This document shows positions 1 to 8,808 of a stretch of 47,556 nucleotides of DNA, one piece after another. The stretch is from Gammaproteobacteria bacterium (GTDB lineage Bacteria > Pseudomonadota > Gammaproteobacteria > SKWO01), in assembly GCA_007128895.1 (NCBI GenBank), contig SKWO01000009.1, forward strand, positions 1 to 47,556. The letters run 5' to 3'. The notes under the pieces were generated by a model that saw only the letters and a list, made by a program, of their open reading frames with translations, had not been told where the DNA came from and searched no databases. A program made the translations under genes and the position numbers. Positions within the stretch are counted from its first letter, which is position 1. Each line of letters begins with the position of its first letter.

Positions 1-2675
1 CGGGGCGGGTGGTCTCGGTGCTGCTCGATCCGGCCCGGTTGGCGGGCTACGGTCTCGCCTTCGATGATCTGCAGCGCGCCCTGCAGCTTGCCAATGTACG
101 GATGCCGGCCGGTACGCTGGTCGAGAGTGGCGTCGAAATCCAGGTCGATGCCGGCAACTTTTTGAGCAGTGTGGATGAGGTGGCCGATCTGGTGGTCGGC
201 CTGCACGCCGGGCTGCCGATCTTCCTGCGTGATGTCGCCGATGTCACCTTCGGTGCGGCCCAGCCGCAGCAGTATGTCCGTTACGGTGTCGGCGAGGCCG
301 GCCGCGATGTCGATGCAGCACTGGTCGGCGACTTTCCCGCCGTGACGGTGGCGATAGCCAAGCAACCGGGGACCAATGCGGTCCAGATCGCCGATTCGGT
401 GATCGAGCGCTTCGAACAGCTCAGGGGCATCTATGTGCCGGAAGGGATAGTCGCCTCGGTGACGCGCAACTACGGCGAGACGGCCAACGAGAAGGCGCAG
501 ACGTTGATGCTCAAGCTCGCCTTCGCCACCGGTTCGGTGGTGTTGCTGATCTGGATCGCGCTCGGTTGGCGCGAGGCGATCGTGGTCGGCGCCGCTGTGG
601 TCATCACCCTGGCGATCACCCTCTTTGCCTCGTGGGCGTGGGGCTTTACCCTGAACCGGGTCTCACTCTTCGCGCTGATCTTCTCCATCGGCATCCTCGT
701 CGATGATGCCATCGTGGTGGTCGAGAACATCCACCGCCACATGAGCATGGGCGGCAAGAAGCTGCTCGAGGCGATCCCCGAGGCGGTCGACGAGGTCGGC
801 GGGCCGACCATCCTGGCCACTTTTACCGTGATCGCCGCCCTGCTGCCGATGGCCTTCGTCACCGGGTTGATGGGGCCGTACATGAGCCCGATCCCGATCA
901 ACGCCAGCATGGGGATGTTCATCTCGCTGGTGGTCGCCTTTGTCATCACGCCGTGGATGAGCTACCGCTTCCTGGGTAACCACTACGCCGCGCTGGCCAG
1001 CCACGGGGGAGGCCATGGCGAGGGCGCCAGCGACCGCATGTACGCCTTCTTCCAGAAGAGCATGGGCCCCTTCCTGCACGGCGACGCCGGCCGTGGTCGT
1101 CGTTACCAGCTGCTGGCGGTGGTGCTGGTGCTGATCCTCGCCTCGGTCAGCCTGGCCGGCTTCAAGCTGGTGATCCTGAAGATGCTGCCATTCGACAACA
1201 AGTCGGAGTTCCAGGTCGTCGTCGACATGCCGGAGGGGACGCCGCTGGAGCAGACCGCGCGGGTGCTGGATGAGCTGGGTGCCTATCTGGCCACCGTGCC
1301 CGAGGTGACCGATTATCAGGTCTACGCCGGTACCGCCAGCCCGATCAACTTCAACGGTCTGGTGCGCCAGTACTACCTGCGCGGCGAGCCGCATCAGGGC
1401 GATATTCAGGTCAATCTGGCTCACGCCAGCGAACGCCGCCGCAGTAGCCACGAGATCGCCCTCTCGGTGCGAGAGCCGCTGCAGAGCATCGGTGCGCGCT
1501 TCGACGCCAACGTCAAGATCGTCGAGGTGCCGCCCGGCCCGCCGGTGCAGGCGCCGCTGGTGGCCGAGATCTACGGCCCCGACTACGCCGGTCAGCAGCG
1601 TGTGGCTCAGGCGGTGCGCGCCGTCTTCGAAGGCACCGCCGAGGTGGTCGACGTCGACGACAGTGTCGAGGCAGCGCAGCCGCGCCTGCTGGTGCAGGTC
1701 GATCGACAGCGTGCCGCCCGGCTCGGCGTGGCCCAGGCTGCCGTGGTCGAGGCCGTGGCCGCCGCCTTGGGTGGCGCCGACGTCACCTGGCTGCACGACG
1801 ACCACGCCAAGTACGCCATCCCGATCCGGATCGAACTGCCGCGCGGGGAGAAGGTCGACGCCCAGCGCCTGCTCGATCTGCGCGTACGCGGCCACGAGGG
1901 TGCCCTGATCCCGCTCGGCGAGCTGGTCACCCTCGAACACTCGGTGCGCGAGCAGACCATCTACCACAAGGACCTGCTGCCGGTCGTCTTCGTCACCGGC
2001 GATGTCGCCGGCCAGACCGACAGCCCGCTCTACGGCATGTTCGACATCTTCTTCACCTTGATGGGTAAGGAGATCGACGGGCGCATCCTGCCGCAGTACC
2101 TGATCAATACGCCGGAGAACCCGTACCAGTACTCGATCAAGTGGGACGGCGAGTGGCAGGTCACCTACGAGACCTTCCGCGACATGGGGCTGGCCTACTC
2201 GGTCGGGCTGATCCTGATCTACCTGCTGGTGGTGGCGCAGTTCCGCTCCTACCTGGTACCGCTGATCATCATGGCACCGATTCCGCTGACCATCATCGGC
2301 GTCATGCCGGGCCACGCCCTGCTCGGTCAGCAGTTCACCGCCACCTCGATGATCGGCATGATCGCGCTGGCCGGTATCATCGTGCGCAACTCGATCCTGC
2401 TGGTCGACTTCGTCAACGACGAGGTGCGCAAGGGGGTCGATCTGGAAGAGGCGGTGATCCGCGCCGGCGCTGTACGCGCCAAGCCGATCGCCCTGACCGG
2501 CGCTGCGGCGATGATCGGCGCGCTGTTCATCATCGACGACCCGATCTTCAACGGTCTGGCCATCTCGCTGATCTTCGGCATCTTCGTCTCCACCGTGCTG
2601 ACCCTGATCGTCATCCCGGTGATGTACTACGCCTTCATGCGCAACCGGCTGACGCAGATCACCGCCACCGCATGA
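1..2675 (+). CDS. RND efflux transporter permease subunit (AcrB/HAE-type), 5'-truncated by window edge
   Basis: 888-aa open frame; motifs 'FSIGILVDDAIVVVENIHRH', 'GPTILATFTVIAALLPMAFV', 'TSMIGMIALAGIIVRNSILLVDF', normal C-terminus 'VIPVMYYAFMRNRL'. Frame is open to the window start. Confidence 0.93.
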   Translation, partial: GRVVSVLLDPARLAGYGLAFDDLQRALQLANVRMPAGTLVESGVEIQVDAGNFLSSVDEVADLVVGLHAGLPIFLRDVADVTFGAAQPQQYVRYGVGEAGRDVDAALVGDFPAVTVAIAKQPGTNAVQIADSVIERFEQLRGIYVPEGIVASVTRNYGETANEKAQTLMLKLAFATGSVVLLIWIALGWREAIVVGAAVVITLAITLFASWAWGFTLNRVSLFALIFSIGILVDDAIVVVENIHRHMSMGGKKLLEAIPEAVDEVGGPTILATFTVIAALLPMAFVTGLMGPYMSPIPINASMGMFISLVVAFVITPWMSYRFLGNHYAALASHGGGHGEGASDRMYAFFQKSMGPFLHGDAGRGRRYQLLAVVLVLILASVSLAGFKLVILKMLPFDNKSEFQVVVDMPEGTPLEQTARVLDELGAYLATVPEVTDYQVYAGTASPINFNGLVRQYYLRGEPHQGDIQVNLAHASERRRSSHEIALSVREPLQSIGARFDANVKIVEVPPGPPVQAPLVAEIYGPDYAGQQRVAQAVRAVFEGTAEVVDVDDSVEAAQPRLLVQVDRQRAARLGVAQAAVVEAVAAALGGADVTWLHDDHAKYAIPIRIELPRGEKVDAQRLLDLRVRGHEGALIPLGELVTLEHSVREQTIYHKDLLPVVFVTGDVAGQTDSPLYGMFDIFFTLMGKEIDGRILPQYLINTPENPYQYSIKWDGEWQVTYETFRDMGLAYSVGLILIYLLVVAQFRSYLVPLIIMAPIPLTIIGVMPGHALLGQQFTATSMIGMIALAGIIVRNSILLVDFVNDEVRKGVDLEEAVIRAGAVRAKPIALTGAAAMIGALFIIDDPIFNGLAISLIFGIFVSTVLTLIVIPVMYYAFMRNRLTQITATA

Positions 2676-2683
2676 TGTGGATA

Positions 2684-2709
2684 GGGTGGCCGTAGCCCGA
2701 CGGCCACCC
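2684..2709. repeat. 10-bp perfect inverted repeat GGGTGGCCGT-AGCCCG-ACGGCCACCC
   Basis: Read directly; 9 bp after the stop of the RND gene; no T-tract. Confidence 0.6.
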
Positions 2710-2751
2710 GGCCCGTGTGCATTAAGACTACGGTTCGCTGCCAGCCGGTAG

Positions 2752-2776
2752 GCCCGATAAGCGCAGCGCATCGGGC
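2752..2776. repeat. REP-like palindrome GCCCGAT-AAGCGCAGCGC-ATCGGGC
   Basis: 7-bp arms around AAGCGCAGCGC; resembles the GGCGGATAAGCGCAGCGCATCCGCC type REP common in gammaproteobacteria. Confidence 0.5.
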
Positions 2777-2848
2777 GGAAGTGACTGTGGTTTCATTGCC
2801 GGAGCGGTTGGCGTGGTGTAATCTGACGCCATTTGTCAGGAGTGGGAG

Positions 2849-4777
2849 ATGGAGTCAGGCTCGGCAGCCGTGCTCGGTGCATCAGGCCCGCTGGCCGCGG
2901 CCCTTGACGGTTTTGCTCCGCGTGTGCAGCAGCAGGAGATGGCGGCCGCCGTCGAGGCGGCGCTGGAGCAGGGCCACTGCCTGATCGCCGAGGCCGGCAC
3001 CGGCACCGGCAAGACCTTTGCCTATCTGGTGCCGGCATTGCGCTCTGGGCAGCGGGTGATCATCTCCACCGGTACCCGCCATCTGCAGGACCAGCTCTTT
3101 CATCGCGATCTGCCTCTGGTGCGTCACGCGCTCGGCCTGCCGGTCTCGGTGGCCCTGCTCAAGGGGCGTGCCAACTACCTCTGTCTGCACCGTCTGGAGG
3201 CGACCATCGAAGGCGGTCGGCTGCGCCGGCGTGAGGAGATCGATGCCGTGTTGCGGGTGCGTGACTGGGCCGGTCGCACCCGCTCTGGTGATATCGCCGA
3301 GGTGACTGAGATTGCCGAGGACTCGCCGATCTGGCCACGGGTGACCTCGACCAGTGAGAATTGTCTGGGCCAGAACTGCCCCGATTTTCAGGAGTGCCAT
3401 CTGGTCAAGGCCCGCCGTGCGGCGCAGGAGGCCGAGGTGGTGGTGGTCAACCACCACCTGCTGTTGGCCGACATGGCTCTGCGTGGCGAAGGAATAGGGG
3501 AGGTGCTGCCCGGCGCCAATGCCTTCATCATCGATGAGGCGCACCAGTTACCCGAGGTGGCGACCCAGTTCTTTGGCGAGAGCCTCTCGCTCTACCAGCT
3601 ACAGGAGCTGGGGCGCGACAGCGAGAGTGAGCTGCTCAAGGAGGCGAGCGACGCGCGCGGCGCGCTGCAGCCGATCCTGGCGGCACTGGAAAAGGCGGCG
3701 CTCGACCTGCGTCTGGCCTTCGGCGAGCAGGAGCGGCGCGAGCCGTGGCAGGCGGTGGCGCAAGAGCCAGCGGTGATCGACGGCCTGGCGGCAGTGGCCG
3801 AGGCATTGAAGACTCTGCACGGTGCGCTGCAGCCGTTGAGTGTGCGCGGGCGCGGACTGGAGGGGTGCGAACGGCGTGCGGCCGATCTGGCACAGCGTAT
3901 CGAAGCGTTTCGTGGCCCGGTGGCGACCGGCTATGTGCAGTGGTTCGAGACCTACCGACGTGGTCTGCGCATCCACCGCACCCCGATCGAGATCGCCGAC
4001 CGCTTCCGCCAGCAGGTGGCCGGTCAGGCGGCCTGGATCTTCGTTTCGGCGACCTTGGCTGTGGATGGTCGCTTCGACCACTTTGCCGAACGGCTCGGGC
4101 TGGATGAGGCCGAGACCGGCTGTTGGGAGAGCCCTTTCGACTACCGCCAGCAGGCGGTCTTCTATGTGCCGCGTGGCCTGCCCGAGCCCTCCGACCGTGG
4201 CTACACCGACGCGGTGCTGGCGGCGGCGCTGCCGGTGCTGGAGGCCAGTGGTGGGCGTGCCTTCCTGCTCTTTACCAGCCACCGCGCCCTGCGCCGAGCG
4301 GCTGAGCAGCTCAAGGGCCGGCTCGACTACCCGCTGCTGGTCCAGGGGGAGCGCCCTCGCGGTGAGCTGCTGGAGCGCTTTCGTCGGCTGGGCAACGCGG
4401 TGCTGCTGGGTACCGGCAGCTTCTGGGAGGGGGTCGATGTGCGCGGTGAGGCGCTCTCGCTGGTGGTAATCGACAAGCTGCCCTTTGCCGCGCCGGACGA
4501 CCCGGTGCTGCAGGCGCGTATCGAGGTGCTGCGCAAGGCGGGCGGCAGCCCCTTCATGGAGATCCAGCTACCGGCTGCGGTGATCACCCTCAAGCAGGGG
4601 GTGGGACGGCTGATCCGCGATGTGACCGACAGCGGCGTGCTGATGATCTGTGATCCGCGCCTACTCTCCAAGGGCTATGGCCGCACCTTCCTCAACAGTC
4701 TGCCGGCGATGACCTGTACCCGCGACCCGGAACGGGTACGCGCCTTTTTTCAATCCGACAAGGAGGTGGCCACATGA
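2849..4777 (+). CDS. DinG/YoaA-family ATP-dependent DNA helicase (XPD-like, Fe-S)
   Basis: Walker A 'EAGTGTGKTFAY', 'DEAH' box, Fe-S cysteines 'CLGQNCPDFQEC', C-terminal 'GVGRLIRDVTDSGVLMICDPR'. Confidence 0.9.
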   Translation: MESGSAAVLGASGPLAAALDGFAPRVQQQEMAAAVEAALEQGHCLIAEAGTGTGKTFAYLVPALRSGQRVIISTGTRHLQDQLFHRDLPLVRHALGLPVSVALLKGRANYLCLHRLEATIEGGRLRRREEIDAVLRVRDWAGRTRSGDIAEVTEIAEDSPIWPRVTSTSENCLGQNCPDFQECHLVKARRAAQEAEVVVVNHHLLLADMALRGEGIGEVLPGANAFIIDEAHQLPEVATQFFGESLSLYQLQELGRDSESELLKEASDARGALQPILAALEKAALDLRLAFGEQERREPWQAVAQEPAVIDGLAAVAEALKTLHGALQPLSVRGRGLEGCERRAADLAQRIEAFRGPVATGYVQWFETYRRGLRIHRTPIEIADRFRQQVAGQAAWIFVSATLAVDGRFDHFAERLGLDEAETGCWESPFDYRQQAVFYVPRGLPEPSDRGYTDAVLAAALPVLEASGGRAFLLFTSHRALRRAAEQLKGRLDYPLLVQGERPRGELLERFRRLGNAVLLGTGSFWEGVDVRGEALSLVVIDKLPFAAPDDPVLQARIEVLRKAGGSPFMEIQLPAAVITLKQGVGRLIRDVTDSGVLMICDPRLLSKGYGRTFLNSLPAMTCTRDPERVRAFFQSDKEVAT

Positions 4778-5451
4778 GGCTGCTGGCCATCGATACCGCC
4801 ACCGAGGCGTGCTCGGCAGCGCTGCTGGTTGACGGGGCGGTGAGTGAGCGCCATGAGGTGGCGCCGCGTCGCCACGGTGAGCTGATTCTGCCGATGGTGC
4901 AGACGCTGCTGGCCGAGGCGCAGTTGCATGCGGCCGATCTCGACGGCGTGGTGCTCGGTCGCGGACCGGGCGCCTTCACCGGCCTGCGGATTGGCTGCGG
5001 GGTCGTGCAGGGCCTCGCCTTTGCCGCCGACCTGCCAGTGGCGCCGGTCTCGACGCTCGCGGCACTGGCGCAGGGTGGCTGGCGGGAGACGGGCTGTGAA
5101 CGGATCGCTGCCGCCATCGATGCCCGCATGGGGGAGGTCTATCTGGCGCACTTCCGGGTCGAGGCGGGCCTGGTAGTGATCGAAGGCGAAGAGCGGGTGG
5201 TGGCGCCTGATCAGGTCGAGTTGCCGACGGACGGTTGGTGCGGCTGCGGCACCGGCTGGGCGGCGGCCGATGGGGCCATGGCGACACGCAACCGCGATCG
5301 CCTCATCACGGTGTTGCCGCAGGCGCTGCCGCGGGCGCGGGACCTCTTGCCGTTGGGTGAAGCACAGCTGAAGGCCGGTCTCGGTGTGGTTGCCGAGGCG
5401 GCACTCCCGGTCTATGTTAGAAACGAGGTGGCCTGGAAAAAGGCCACGTGA
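4774..5451 (+). CDS. tsaB: tRNA threonylcarbamoyladenosine biosynthesis protein TsaB
   Basis: 'MRLLAIDTATEACSAALLVDG', 'GRGPGAFTGLRIG'; ATGA overlap with the helicase gene. Confidence 0.92.
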   Translation: MRLLAIDTATEACSAALLVDGAVSERHEVAPRRHGELILPMVQTLLAEAQLHAADLDGVVLGRGPGAFTGLRIGCGVVQGLAFAADLPVAPVSTLAALAQGGWRETGCERIAAAIDARMGEVYLAHFRVEAGLVVIEGEERVVAPDQVELPTDGWCGCGTGWAAADGAMATRNRDRLITVLPQALPRARDLLPLGEAQLKAGLGVVAEAALPVYVRNEVAWKKAT

Positions 5452-5466
5452 CCAAAGGAGAACGGC

Positions 5467-5901
5467 ATGGACAAGATCTGGATAGTGGCTGCGGACAGCA
5501 CGCGTGCGCGCATCTTCGAGGCGCAGAGCCAGGCAGAGCTGAAGGAGGTCGAGACACTGACCCACGGCGAGGGGCGTCTGCAGGAACAGGAGCTGCAGAG
5601 TGACCGACCAGGGCGTACCTTCGACAGCCGGGGTGATGGGCGCCACGCTTACGTTCAGGAGACCGATCCCAAGGTGAACGAGGCGCAGCGCTTTGCGCGT
5701 GCCGTGGTCGACTATCTTGAGCAGGGACGCAACGACCACCGCTATGAACGGCTGCTGCTAGTCGCCGCGCCGGCCTTCCTCGGCCAATTGCGTGAGAGCA
5801 TGCACGCCCCGCTGGCCAAGACGGTCTCCGCCTCGGTGGCCAAGAATGTGGTGACGCTGAGCCCTGGCGAGATCCGCCAGCACCTGCCCGATCGGCTCTG
5901 A
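5467..5901 (+). CDS. Host attachment protein family (baeRF-like)
   Basis: 'KIWIVAADSTRARIFEAQ...EGRLQEQELQSDRPGRTFDS...HAYV...FARAVVDYLEQ...LLLVAAPAFLGQLRESM' pattern of PF10116-type proteins. Confidence 0.8.
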   Translation: MDKIWIVAADSTRARIFEAQSQAELKEVETLTHGEGRLQEQELQSDRPGRTFDSRGDGRHAYVQETDPKVNEAQRFARAVVDYLEQGRNDHRYERLLLVAAPAFLGQLRESMHAPLAKTVSASVAKNVVTLSPGEIRQHLPDRL

Positions 5902-5904
5902 GCT

Positions 5905-7254
5905 TCAGGCGATGCTGTGGCGTACCATCTTGCGCCACAGCGTCGAGCGGTCGATACCGAGCGAGCGGGCGGCCTCACTGCGGTTGCCACCGGCCGTTTG
6001 CAGCGCCATCAGGATGCGTTCGCGCTCGTTGTGTTCGCTGCTGTCGTTACGGTCGCGTGCGGTGGTGCAGCGGTACAGGTCGGACGTCTGGCTGCAGCGG
6101 ATGTCCGGCGGCAGACTCTCCGGCTGGATAACGCCGTCAAAGGCGCAGACCACGCCGTGTTCAATCGCATTCTCCAGTTCACGAACATTGCCCGGCCACG
6201 GGTAGTCCATCAGCAGGCGCAGCGCCTCGGGTGAGATGGATATCTCTTCCGGGTAGCCGCGCTCACGCATCAGCTCAAGGAAGTGCTCGACCAGCAGGGC
6301 GATGTCGCCCGGCCGCTCGCGCAGCGCCGGGATGCAGAGCGGGATCACCGCCAGACGGTAGTAGAGGTCGGCGCGAAACCGCTCTTCATCGACCAGCGTG
6401 CGTAGACTGCGGTTGGAGGCGGCGATGATGCGGACATCGACCTGGATCGGCTTGTCGCTCCCGACCATCTCGAACGACTGGTCCTGGATCACGCGTAGCA
6501 GCTTGGCCTGCAGATTGATCGGTATCTCGCTGATCTCATCGAGAAAGAGGGTGCCGCCGTCAGCCGCGCGAAAGCGACCCTGTCGGTCACTGGTGGCGCC
6601 AGTGAAGGCGCCCCGTACATGGCCGAAGAGCTCCGATTCGATCAGCGTTTCGGGGATCGCCGCGCAGTTGACCTCGATGAAGGGGCGCCGTGCTCGGTCA
6701 CTCAGTCCGTGGATCATGCGCGCGATGCGTGTCTTGCCGGTGCCGGATTCGCCCTGCAGCAGGACGAAGGCGTTGCTCGGGGCGATCTGTTGCAACCGTT
6801 GCAACAGGTCGAGCATGGTGGCATCACGGGTGATGATGCCGCTGTCGCTGCCGCCGAGCAGGCTTTGCAGACGGTGCTGATGGGTGCGGTCCTTGATCAG
6901 CACCACACGCACCCGTGCCGGGATCTGCTTCAGGTCGACGATGCCGCTGTGGATCTCCAGGTAGCGCTGGTCGTTGTCGAGCCGCACCTGCTCGGTAAAG
7001 CGGACAAAGCGACCGCTCGGTCGGCCGGCGGCATCGGCTTCACCGGAGTCGATGGCTGCGCGCAGGATGCTCTTCTGCAGATTGATGTTGCCCAACTTGC
7101 GTACATTCTTGGGTGTGTCGCCTTCGGGCAGCCCGAGCAGGTGGCCCACAGCGGCATTGGCGTAGATGACATCGCCGTCTTCGCGTGCCAGGATGACCCC
7201 TTCGTCGACCACGCTGACGATCGACTCCAACATGGCTATCAGTGTGTTGAGCAC
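5905..7254 (-). CDS. PAS domain, sigma54-interacting AAA+ transcriptional activator (bEBP) with Fis-type HTH
   Basis: N-terminal PAS-like region; 'GESGTGKT', 'GAFTGA', 'FLDEISEIP', C-terminal 'GNRSEAARSLGIDRSTLWRKM'. Confidence 0.93.
   Translation of the reverse strand: MLNTLIAMLESIVSVVDEGVILAREDGDVIYANAAVGHLLGLPEGDTPKNVRKLGNINLQKSILRAAIDSGEADAAGRPSGRFVRFTEQVRLDNDQRYLEIHSGIVDLKQIPARVRVVLIKDRTHQHRLQSLLGGSDSGIITRDATMLDLLQRLQQIAPSNAFVLLQGESGTGKTRIARMIHGLSDRARRPFIEVNCAAIPETLIESELFGHVRGAFTGATSDRQGRFRAADGGTLFLDEISEIPINLQAKLLRVIQDQSFEMVGSDKPIQVDVRIIAASNRSLRTLVDEERFRADLYYRLAVIPLCIPALRERPGDIALLVEHFLELMRERGYPEEISISPEALRLLMDYPWPGNVRELENAIEHGVVCAFDGVIQPESLPPDIRCSQTSDLYRCTTARDRNDSSEHNERERILMALQTAGGNRSEAARSLGIDRSTLWRKMVRHSIA
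6787..6807. promoter_or_regulatory. Candidate regulator-binding palindrome CTGTTGCAAC-C-GTTGCAACAG inside the activator CDS
   Basis: 10-bp perfect arms, 1-nt centre; similar half-sites to the intergenic palindrome at 7340-7361. Confidence 0.3.
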
Positions 7255-7339
7255 ATTTGCCCCCTGTTTGCCTGACAGGGCAGCAGATGGGTGGCTGCCC
7301 GGGAATATTATTCTTGGCTTATATAGGCTAGGTTATCGG

Positions 7340-7361
7340 GTGTTGCAGAGCGTTGCAACAC
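7340..7361. promoter_or_regulatory. Candidate upstream activating sequence GTGTTGCA-GAGCGT-TGCAACAC
   Basis: 8-bp perfect arms in the divergent intergenic region, ~130 bp upstream of the sigma54 promoter. Confidence 0.55.
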
Positions 7362-7490
7362 TTATTTCCTTGTCCAACTGCATGAAAATGCATTTGAAAT
7401 CGTCTTTCACAGGCGTTGTTTCCAGCACGCTGGCGGTGGCCCGCAACGGCGCCTCATCAGTAGGTTTAGTAAAAACAGCCTGTTATGGTA

Positions 7491-7507
7491 TGGCACGCCA
7501 TTTGCTT
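7491..7507 (+). promoter_or_regulatory. Sigma54 (-24/-12) promoter TGGCACG-CCAT-TTGCTT
   Basis: Matches consensus TGGCACG-N4-TTGC with GG-N10-GC spacing; faces the RND adaptor and lies opposite a GAFTGA-type activator gene. Confidence 0.8.
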
Positions 7508-7565
7508 TAGGTGACGGGCCGTGATGGCACGATTCGAATTCAATCTGACTGCAAGCAGCGAAACC

Positions 7566-8741
7566 ATGACCTACAACGTAAAGTCCGTTACCCCATCGCT
7601 CAGAACTGTTGTTGCCCTGACCACTCTGGTGGCGGCAGCATGGGCCGTACTGCCAGCCGCCCACGCCGACAGCCCGCTGGGGCGCATCGTCTCCGTCGAG
7701 GCGGCGCCGGCTGCCGGGCAGCGTGTCGGCGGTACCGTGGTGCCCTTCAAGGTGGTCACGCTGACCGCACAGGTCAACGGCCGGGTGGTGCAGGTGGCCG
7801 GTGAGGTGGGTGAACATTTTCAGAACGGTGCCGTGCTGGCGGCGATCAACGATGCGCGCTTTCTGGCCCAGCGCCAGGCGGCGATAGCCGAGTTGCGCAC
7901 GGCCGAGTCGGCGCTGCGCGAGGCGCAGATGCAGTTCAGTCGCGAGATCTACTCGCCGCAGTCACAGAACATTGGCATGGCGCCCGGCTTTGGTATTCCC
8001 TCGCTCTTTGACCAGATGTTCACCCGCCCGGCTGGACAGATGATGGGCTACGGAAACCCCTGGGTCGATCGCCAGGCCGACCTCCACTCGCGCCATACCG
8101 GCATCGATCAGGCGATGGCGCGCGTGCATCAGGCGCGTTCACGACTGGATGAGCTCGATACGATGATTCGGGATACCCGCTCGATAGCGCCGTTCGATGG
8201 CACGATCATGGCCAGACACGTCGAAGAGGGCGATACGGTGCAGCCGGGGCAGCCGCTGATCACCTTCGGCCATACCCGGTTTCTGCGCGTCGAGGCCCAT
8301 GTGCCGGTGCGGCTGGTCGAGCGGCTTGAGGTCGGCATGCTGATCCCGGCTGTGCTCGATATCGGGCGTACCGAGGTGATGGCGCGTGTGGCACAGATCT
8401 ACCCGCTCGCCGACCCCGAGCGTCATACCGTCCTGGTCAAGCTGGATCTGCCGCAAGGGGTGCCTGGCGGGCCGGGCATGTACGTCGATCTGCAGCTCCC
8501 TGGGGCGGGGCGTGACGGCGGGGTACTGACCATCCCGGCCAGCGCCATCATCCCCGGTGCCTCTTTGCCGCGAGTCGTTGTGGTGGATGCGCAGGGGCAG
8601 GCGCAAGTTCGCATGGTACGCCTGGGCGGCGAAGAGGGCGGGCGCGTGACGGTGCTGTCTGGCCTGAATGAGGGTGAGCGGTTACTCGATGCTCCGCCAG
8701 CCAATATCCGTTCCGGTCAGCCGGTGGGCGGTCGGCGCTGA
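7566..8741 (+). CDS. RND efflux periplasmic adaptor (HlyD/MFP family)
   Basis: Signal peptide 'LRTVVALTTLVAAAWAVLPAAHA', 'AQVNGRVVQVAGEVGEHFQNGAVLAAIND', 'SIAPFDGTIMARHVEEGDTVQPGQPL'. Track ORF begins at GTG 7521; ATG 7566 preferred because the predicted sigma54 transcript starts near 7517. Confidence 0.9.
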   Translation: MTYNVKSVTPSLRTVVALTTLVAAAWAVLPAAHADSPLGRIVSVEAAPAAGQRVGGTVVPFKVVTLTAQVNGRVVQVAGEVGEHFQNGAVLAAINDARFLAQRQAAIAELRTAESALREAQMQFSREIYSPQSQNIGMAPGFGIPSLFDQMFTRPAGQMMGYGNPWVDRQADLHSRHTGIDQAMARVHQARSRLDELDTMIRDTRSIAPFDGTIMARHVEEGDTVQPGQPLITFGHTRFLRVEAHVPVRLVERLEVGMLIPAVLDIGRTEVMARVAQIYPLADPERHTVLVKLDLPQGVPGGPGMYVDLQLPGAGRDGGVLTIPASAIIPGASLPRVVVVDAQGQAQVRMVRLGGEEGGRVTVLSGLNEGERLLDAPPANIRSGQPVGGRR

Positions 8742-8808
8742 TTGTCGGCGCACCGCTGTTGAGTTGTTTCCCGCTAGATTCACGTAACCGAACACGATTT
8801 GAGTGACC

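Noticed and set aside
663-2771. 702-aa minus-strand ORF antisense to the RND permease
   Set aside because: His/Asp/Gln-rich nonsense composition without motifs; antisense artefact of high-GC codon usage opposite a clear RND gene.
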